Positions 58,782-64,000 of a DNA stretch of 64,000 nucleotides are shown here, piece after piece; positions within the stretch are counted from its first letter, which is position 1, and each line of letters begins with the position of its first letter. The stretch comes from Terrirhizobium terrae (lineage in GTDB: Bacteria; Pseudomonadota; Alphaproteobacteria; Rhizobiales; Rhizobiaceae). The stretch spans positions 1,363,501 to 1,427,500 of the forward strand of contig NZ_CP104992.1 in assembly GCF_030323265.1 (NCBI RefSeq), in the 5' to 3' direction. The notes under the pieces are model-generated. The model saw only the letters and a program-made list of their open reading frames with translations. It was not told the origin of the DNA and made no database searches. The position numbers were made by a program, and so were the translations under genes.

Positions 58782-61473
58782 GCGTCTCCCTGAGGCGCTG
58801 GCGGCCTCGGCATGGTTATGGTGAACATCGCGCCCTGACGGTCTGGGCGGTTTTCTGCCCTGATACTGCCCCCCATGGCCTCGACGAAGCCGCGGCAGAT
58901 CGAAAGCCCAAGCCCGGTGCCCGCCTTGACGTGATCGATTTTACGCACACGATAGAAGCTGTCGAAGATCCGCTCGAAATCGCCAGGCGGAATGCCGGAA
59001 CCTTCATCGAGAATACGAACCTTGATCTGGCTGTCCTCGGACCATGCGCGGATGGAGATCATCGTACCATCGGGCGAATACTTGGCGGCGTTGTCGATGA
59101 GATTGAACAGAACCTGTTCGAAAAGCACTGGATCGACACGCAGCATCGGCAGATCTTCGGGAATGGCAACCTCGACCCTGTGCTGGCCCGTGATCCTTGC
59201 TGCGCGGTTCAGCGCCGAGCCCACGATGTCGCCGAGATAATGCAGCGCGTAGTTCGGCTCCATGGCGCCCGAGCCGATGCGGGTCATGTCGAGCAGGTTG
59301 ACGATGAACCGGTTGAGCCGCTCGGACTCGTCGATAATCGTTTGCAGCAACTCGCCCTTCGCATCGTCCGATAGGCCCTTTCCGAAATCCTTCATCGTCC
59401 CTGCTGCCCCCATGATGCCGGCAAGCGGCGTCTTGAGGTCATGGGAGATCGAAGTCAGGAGCGACGTCCTCAACCGGTCCGTCTCGGCCGCAAGCCTGGC
59501 CTTGTCTACATCCGCAACCAGATGAACGCGCTCGATCGCAAGTGCTGCCTGATCCGCGAGCGCATCCAGAAGACGGCTCTGTTCAGGCGTCAGGATCGGT
59601 CCCTGCCGGTCATTGTCGAGACCGACGACGCCGATCGCACCGCGCCCGGTCCTGAGCGGCAGATAGAGGCGCTTTGCGCCCGGCAAGGTATCGGCACCAC
59701 GGCCTGCCGGGCGGTCGTGCTCCCAGGCCCATTTGGCGGCCGCGATATCGGCGTCCACCAGCGTATCGTCCGGCGGGTAACCTGCCTTCACGGCAATCGT
59801 TCCGCCCTCCGGAAGCAGAATGACGACCCTGACCTTCAGCATGGACGCGATCTGGAAGGCCGTCGCCCATAGAACGTCGTCGAGCGTGCCGGTGCTGGCG
59901 AGCTTCTTGGAGAAGAGATAGAGATCCTCCGTCGTCCTGGCACGCTGCCGGGCTGCAGCCGCCTGTCGCTGGACGGCGGCGGTCAGGTTGCTTGCGACGA
60001 TTGCCGTGCCGAGGAAGAACAGAAGAGCGATCACCCCTTCCGGATCGCGCACCGTCAGCGTGTAGCGCGGTTCCAGAAAGAAGAAGTTGAATGACAGCGC
60101 ACCGATCAATGATGCGTAAAGACCGGGCCCGAGGCCGCCGCGAACCGCCGACGCAAGCACGCCCATCAGAAAGACCAGGGCGAGATTGCGGACATCCAGC
60201 GCCCGATCGAGCAGCACGCCGATACCGACGGCGATCAGCATGAAGACCGTGCTGCGGATATAATATTTCAGCCGGAAACGACGCTTCGGAACCGCGGTCT
60301 TGACGGCATTGGGGTCGATCGTCTCCTCGCTGCCGGACATCACATGCACGCTGATTGCGCCGGAATGGCGGATCAGATCGTGAGTGACGGAGCCTTCCCA
60401 TATCTCCCGCCACCTCGGCTTGTTCGACTTGCCGATGATGACGTGATTGAAATTGTTGGCATTGGCATAGGCGATGATTTCACGGGAAACGCTGGAGGCC
60501 GGAAGCGTCACCGTCTCGGCGCCGAGCTGTTCGGCAAGCCGCATGCAGGCGGCCAGCCGATCCTTGTCGGCATCCGCCATGGTGGCGGACTGCGGCGTCT
60601 CGAGATGCAGCGCAGTCCAGGGCGCGCGCAGCCGGTCAGCCTGGCGGCGGGCATAACGGACGAGAGCCGCGCCGTTGCGGCCATGGTCGAGGCAGACGAG
60701 AATGCGCTCGCCGGCCGCCCAGGGGCCGGAAATCGCGTGGGCCTGCATGTGATTAAGCAACTGCTCGTCGACGCGCTGTGCCGTCCGTCGAAGCGCCAGT
60801 TCGCGCAGTGCGGTCAGGTTGCCCGGCGAGAAATAGTTCTCGATCGCCCGGCGCGCCGTCTTCGGCACATAAACCTTGCCGTCCTGCAGCCGCTTGATCA
60901 GGTCCTGGGGGTAATGTCGATGATCTCGATATCGTCGGCGCGGTCGATGACGGAATCGGGAACCGTCTCGCGAACGCGGATACGGGTGATCTGCGCGACG
61001 ACGTCGTTCAGGCTTTCGACATGCTGGACATTGAGCGTCGAATAGACGTCGATACCGTTGGCGAGCAGCTCGAGCACGTCGAGATAGCGCTTGGGATGTC
61101 GGCTGCCCGGGGCGTTGGTATGGGCAAGCTCATCGACCAGAACGAGCGCCGGCCGTCTCTCGATGATGGCATCGAGATCCATCTCTTCGAGCGCCTGGCC
61201 CTTGTACTCGATTGCCCTGCGGGGAATGATCTTCAGCCCGTGGACGAGAGCCTCTGTTTCCTTGCGACCATGGGTCTCGACGACGCCCACCACGACATCC
61301 ACGCCATCGGCCTGGCGCGCGCGGGCCGACATCAGCATTTCATAGGTCTTGCCGACACCGGGCGCAGCACCGAGAAAGATCTTCAGCTTGCCGCGATTTT
61401 CCTGGTCCGCCCGCTCCAGCAAGGCGTCGGGAGAAGGACGGCGATCCTGTCCGCTCTGATTTTCGTTGGCCAT
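58778..61473 (-). CDS. kdpD: KdpD, potassium/turgor sensor kinase, one apparent frameshift
   Basis: A sensor histidine kinase of about 898 residues. The N-terminal KdpD domain has Walker A GAAPGVGKTYEM and VDELAHTNAPGSRHPKRY. A universal-stress-like domain, four transmembrane segments (around SIRSTVFMLIAVGIGVLL to the segment after RYTLTVRDPEG), a GAF domain and the kinase follow. The kinase has phospho-His in SISHDLKTPLAG and a G box in GTGLGLSICRGFVEAMGG. The frame breaks at the G5 run 60907-60911; a sixth base restores IDITPQDLIKRLQDGKVYVP. Loss of KdpD would leave the operon uncontrolled, so an assembly error is more likely. Confidence 0.92.
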
Positions 61474-61531
61474 CTCGCCCCGTTCTCCGATATCGGCGGC
61501 GCTTGAGGCACCGCCGATATCAATCTCTAGC

Positions 61532-62092
61532 TCACTGTACCTGGACGTTGTCCAGAGCGAGATTCATTTCGAGCACATTTACCAGCCGGTCAGGCGTGAA
61601 CATACCACCAGGCGAGAAGGCATTCCGGTCGATAAGCTGTTCAACCTGATCGGCCGGGATGTTGCGCGCCTGGGCGATGCGGGCCACCTGATAACGGGCC
61701 GCACGCTCGGTGATATGCGGGTCGAGACCCGCACCGGATGCGGCAGCCAGTTCCGCCGGAAGCGGATTTTCAGCTGTCGCGCCATAGGCTGCGACAGTTT
61801 CCGTTGCCCGCTCGGTCAGATCCGTGCTGGTTGGCGACTTGTTGGAGCCGCCGGCACCGGCGCCGTTGTAATCAACGGCCGAAGGACGCGGCCAGAAATA
61901 CTGTGGCTGGGTGAAGGCCTGGGCCACCTGACGGCTACCGATGACGGTGCCATCAGCCTTGGTGATGATCGAGGCCTCGGCCGTGTCAGGCGTGACCGCC
62001 TGACCGATGGCCCAAACGGCCGCGGAGTAACCGCCGACGCAGATCGCCATTGTGGCGACGGTGATGCGAAGGCTTGAGATGAGGGTTTCCAT
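61532..62092 (-). CDS. kdpC: KdpC, potassium-transporting ATPase subunit C
   Basis: A 186-residue single-span inner-membrane protein (LRITVATMAICVGGYSAAVWAIG) with a large periplasmic domain. Family blocks are FTQPQYFWPRPSAVDYN, GGSNKSPTSTDL, PLPAELAAASGAGLDPHIT and an IPADQVEQLI segment. It follows kdpA by 12 bases, with GAGG before the ATG. The usual kdpB gene does not lie between them. Confidence 0.95.
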   Translation of the reverse strand: METLISSLRITVATMAICVGGYSAAVWAIGQAVTPDTAEASIITKADGTVIGSRQVAQAFTQPQYFWPRPSAVDYNGAGAGGSNKSPTSTDLTERATETVAAYGATAENPLPAELAAASGAGLDPHITERAARYQVARIAQARNIPADQVEQLIDRNAFSPGGMFTPDRLVNVLEMNLALDNVQVQ

Positions 62093-62104
62093 GATCTGGA
62101 CCTC

Positions 62105-63781
62105 TTACTTCATGAACATGACGTGTTCGGCGATCGGGCCGAGCGTGGCGGCGGGGAAGAAGGTCAACGCGCCGACGATGATGACCGTAGCGGTCAGCAT
62201 GCCTGCAAACGTGCCGTCTTCGACCGAAAGCGTACCGGAGGATTCCGTCGCGCGACGCTTGGCCGACAGCGAACCGATGATGGCGAGCGGCAAAATGATC
62301 GGGATGAAGCGTGCAAGCAGCATCACGAGACCGGTTGCGATGTTCCACGGCGTGGTGGCGTCACCCAGACCTTCGAAGCCCGAGCCGTTATTGGCGGCGG
62401 CCGACGAGAACTCATACAGAATCTCGCTGAAGCCGTGCGGACCGATATTGTTGAGCGTATCGGCGCCCCATGGGGTGACCGCGAAGATTGCGGTGCCGAC
62501 CAGGATGAAGAAGCCGTGGGAGAGTAGTGCCAGCATGGCGAACTTCACTTCCTTGGCCTCGACGCGCCAACCGAGATATTCCGGTGTGCGACCGATCATC
62601 ATGCCGGCAATGAAGACGCCGACGATGATGTAGAGGAACATATTGACCATGCCGACGCCGACGCCGCCGAAATCTTCGTTGAGCCACATGCCGATCATCG
62701 GCATCATGCCTGCCAGCGGATTGAGGCTGTCATGCATGGCATTGACGGAGCCGTTGCTGGTGGAGGTGGTGAGCACTGCCCAGAGCGGGCCAGCCGACGC
62801 ACCGAAGCGCAGTTCCTTGCCTTCCAGGTTGCCGACATCCTGAGTGATCGGCAGCGCATTGAAGGCCTGGGTCGGCACGTTTTCGAAGCCGACGGTTGCC
62901 GTGATGCGAGCACCCATGAGGATGAGCATGACGGTGAACAGCACGGCAGCATGCTTCAGGCGGCCGATGATGTGACCGAACATCCAGACGCAAGCCATCG
63001 GGATGAGGATGATGGCGATGGTTTCGATGGCGTTCGACCAGAAGCTCGGGTTTTCCAGCGGATGGGTCGAGTTGGGGCCGAAGAAGCCGCCGCCATTGGT
63101 GCCGACCTGCTTGATCGCCACGAAGGCCGCGACCGGACCGCGGGCGATCGTCTGCTGCACGCCTTCCAGCGTGGTGGCGACGACGGAGCCGTTGAAGGTC
63201 ATCGGCACGCCATTCAGGACCAGAAGTACGGCGACAACGAAGGCGACCGGCAGGAGCACCAGGAAGGTGGCGCGCTGCACGTCGACGAAGAAGTTGCCGA
63301 GCTTGCGGCCTGCGAGGCCACGGGCAAGAGCCGTCAGCGCCGCGATACCGACAGCCGCCGAGACGAACTGCAGCCACATCAGGCCGGCCAACTGCGTCAG
63401 GTAGCTGAACGAGACTTCGCCGGAATAGTGCTGCAGGTTGGTGTTGGTGGTGAACGACGCAGCCGTGTTGAAGATCAAGCTCGGATCGAGCGCTTCCTTG
63501 GCATCCGGGTTCAGCGGCAGATACTGCTGGAAAGCCAGGACAGCAAAGACGACGATGAACATGATGACGTTGAAGCCGAGAAGCGAGACGACGTAGCGCT
63601 TCCAGTTCTGTTCCTGGCGGGCCAGCGACCCGCCGATGCCCTGAAAGAGCGAGGTAAAGCTGTTCGGCTGACCTTTACCGCGCGCCGGGTCCATGGCCCA
63701 GCTCATGTAGCGGCCGAGCGGCCACGACAGGAGCGCGGTGCCGGCCAATATGAAGAGTACGAAGATTACTGCTTGTGTCAT
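62105..63781 (-). CDS. kdpA: KdpA, potassium-binding channel subunit
   Basis: A complete 558-residue membrane protein with about ten helices that forms the potassium path of the Kdp ATPase. Selectivity-filter-like loops include TNTNLQHYSGE, KQVGTNGGGFFGPNSTHP and SSAAANNGSGFEGL. The C-terminus FFPAATLGPIAEH is intact. The ATG at 63781 follows GGGGAGAC; a longer open frame overlaps kdpF and is not used. Confidence 0.96.
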   Translation of the reverse strand: MTQAVIFVLFILAGTALLSWPLGRYMSWAMDPARGKGQPNSFTSLFQGIGGSLARQEQNWKRYVVSLLGFNVIMFIVVFAVLAFQQYLPLNPDAKEALDPSLIFNTAASFTTNTNLQHYSGEVSFSYLTQLAGLMWLQFVSAAVGIAALTALARGLAGRKLGNFFVDVQRATFLVLLPVAFVVAVLLVLNGVPMTFNGSVVATTLEGVQQTIARGPVAAFVAIKQVGTNGGGFFGPNSTHPLENPSFWSNAIETIAIILIPMACVWMFGHIIGRLKHAAVLFTVMLILMGARITATVGFENVPTQAFNALPITQDVGNLEGKELRFGASAGPLWAVLTTSTSNGSVNAMHDSLNPLAGMMPMIGMWLNEDFGGVGVGMVNMFLYIIVGVFIAGMMIGRTPEYLGWRVEAKEVKFAMLALLSHGFFILVGTAIFAVTPWGADTLNNIGPHGFSEILYEFSSAAANNGSGFEGLGDATTPWNIATGLVMLLARFIPIILPLAIIGSLSAKRRATESSGTLSVEDGTFAGMLTATVIIVGALTFFPAATLGPIAEHVMFMK

Positions 63782-63797
63782 TGTAGTGTCTCCCCAA

Positions 63798-63878
63798 TCA
63801 CGCGCGATCAAGCGCGGAGGCGAGGGCAAAGAGTAGTCCGAAGACGACCAGCCCGAGGATGAGATAAAGAATGGTCAT
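63798..63878 (-). CDS. kdpF: KdpF, small stabilising subunit
   Basis: A 26-residue peptide, MTILYLILGLVVFGLLFALASALDRA, one hydrophobic helix, typical of KdpF, which stabilises the Kdp complex. The ATG has GGAG 8 bases upstream. It lies 12 bases after the kdpB stop and 16 before kdpA. Confidence 0.85.
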   Translation of the reverse strand: MTILYLILGLVVFGLLFALASALDRA

Positions 63879-63890
63879 TGATGTCTCCGA

Positions 63891-64000
63891 TCAGGCAAGG
63901 TTGAGGGCTACGATGACCATGTCGATCAGCTTGATGCCGATGAACGGGACAACGAGACCACCCAGGCCGTAGATGAGAAGGTTGCGGCGCAAGAGCGGTC
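63891..64000 (-). CDS. kdpB: KdpB C-terminus (rest outside window)
   Basis: The last 36 codons read [20 protein letters not shown], then [14 protein letters not shown] and TGA, a clear match to the C-terminal membrane hairpin of the P-type ATPase subunit KdpB. It is on the same strand as, and immediately upstream of, kdpF-kdpA-kdpC. This is the ATPase gene missing between kdpA and kdpC. Only the end is visible, so I cannot say whether the gene is complete. Confidence 0.85.
   Translation of the reverse strand, partial: PLLRRNLLIYGLGGLVVPFIGIKLIDMVIVALNLA

Noticed and set aside
62093-62104. Deletion of kdpB between kdpA and kdpC
   Set aside because: The C-terminus of KdpB is visible upstream of kdpF at 63891-64000, so the gene is relocated rather than simply absent.

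Overview
The window looks like chromosomal DNA of an alphaproteobacterium in the family Rhizobiaceae (Rhizobium-Agrobacterium-Ensifer group). The evidence is the GC-rich codon use, the aerobic cobalamin gene set with CbtAB and DUF1636, the frcR-frcBCAK fructose locus, the amino acid:[carrier protein] ligase cluster and rhizobial palindromic repeats. No tRNA, rRNA, CRISPR array or transposase was recognised.

Layout. 1-7.3 kb: part of a carrier-protein cluster (acyl-CoA dehydrogenase, aminoacyl-tRNA-synthetase-like amino acid:[carrier protein] ligase, DUF1839, GH2-like protein), facing a two-domain alpha/beta hydrolase. 7.6-17.2 kb: purU, a large degenerate three-domain protein, small genes, an orphan Lrp-type ligand domain, and a LysR regulator divergent from amaA-amaB (pipecolate/lysine catabolism) and a P1 peptidase. 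17.2-37.8 kb: a nearly complete aerobic cobalamin cluster. It is organised around two divergent cobalamin riboswitches: one reads left into cbtB-cbtA-cobO-cobQ, the other right into DUF1636-cobW-cobN-cobG-cobH-cobI-cobJ. Beyond these lie cobL-cobE-cobM-cobA-cobB, with cobK, cbiD and cobC on the opposite strand. 38.1-45.3 kb: a family-5 peptide ABC transporter and a CocE-type hydrolase. 45.4-47.7 kb: msrA, a secreted protein and an esterase. 47.9-51.9 kb: an unassigned cluster (zinc dehydrogenase, PTPS-like protein, glycosyltransferase, methyltransferase, RibD-like reductase). 52.0-57.1 kb: frcR and frcBCAK. 57.3-64 kb: a DUF1127 protein, then on the minus strand the potassium system in the unusual order kdpB-kdpF-kdpA-kdpC-kdpD-kdpE-ptsN.

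The most interesting signal is a set of palindromic repeat elements lying inside coding genes. A shared 41-bp unit occurs in the GH2 gene and in cobN. It is read in the same translation frame in both and carries a compensatory base-pair change. A different palindromic element lies in frame inside cobG, which stays open. This resembles the protein-coding palindromic elements of Rickettsia.

Many genes carry single apparent frameshifts. Most sit in C or G runs of exactly five where six or seven are needed. Four near 42-43.5 kb are one-base insertions that turn an expected GAATC into GAGATC. I read most of these as assembly errors rather than gene decay, possibly from long-read data and, for GAATC, from methylated GANTC sites. 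Frameshifted genes are therefore annotated over their full inferred span with the break positions given.
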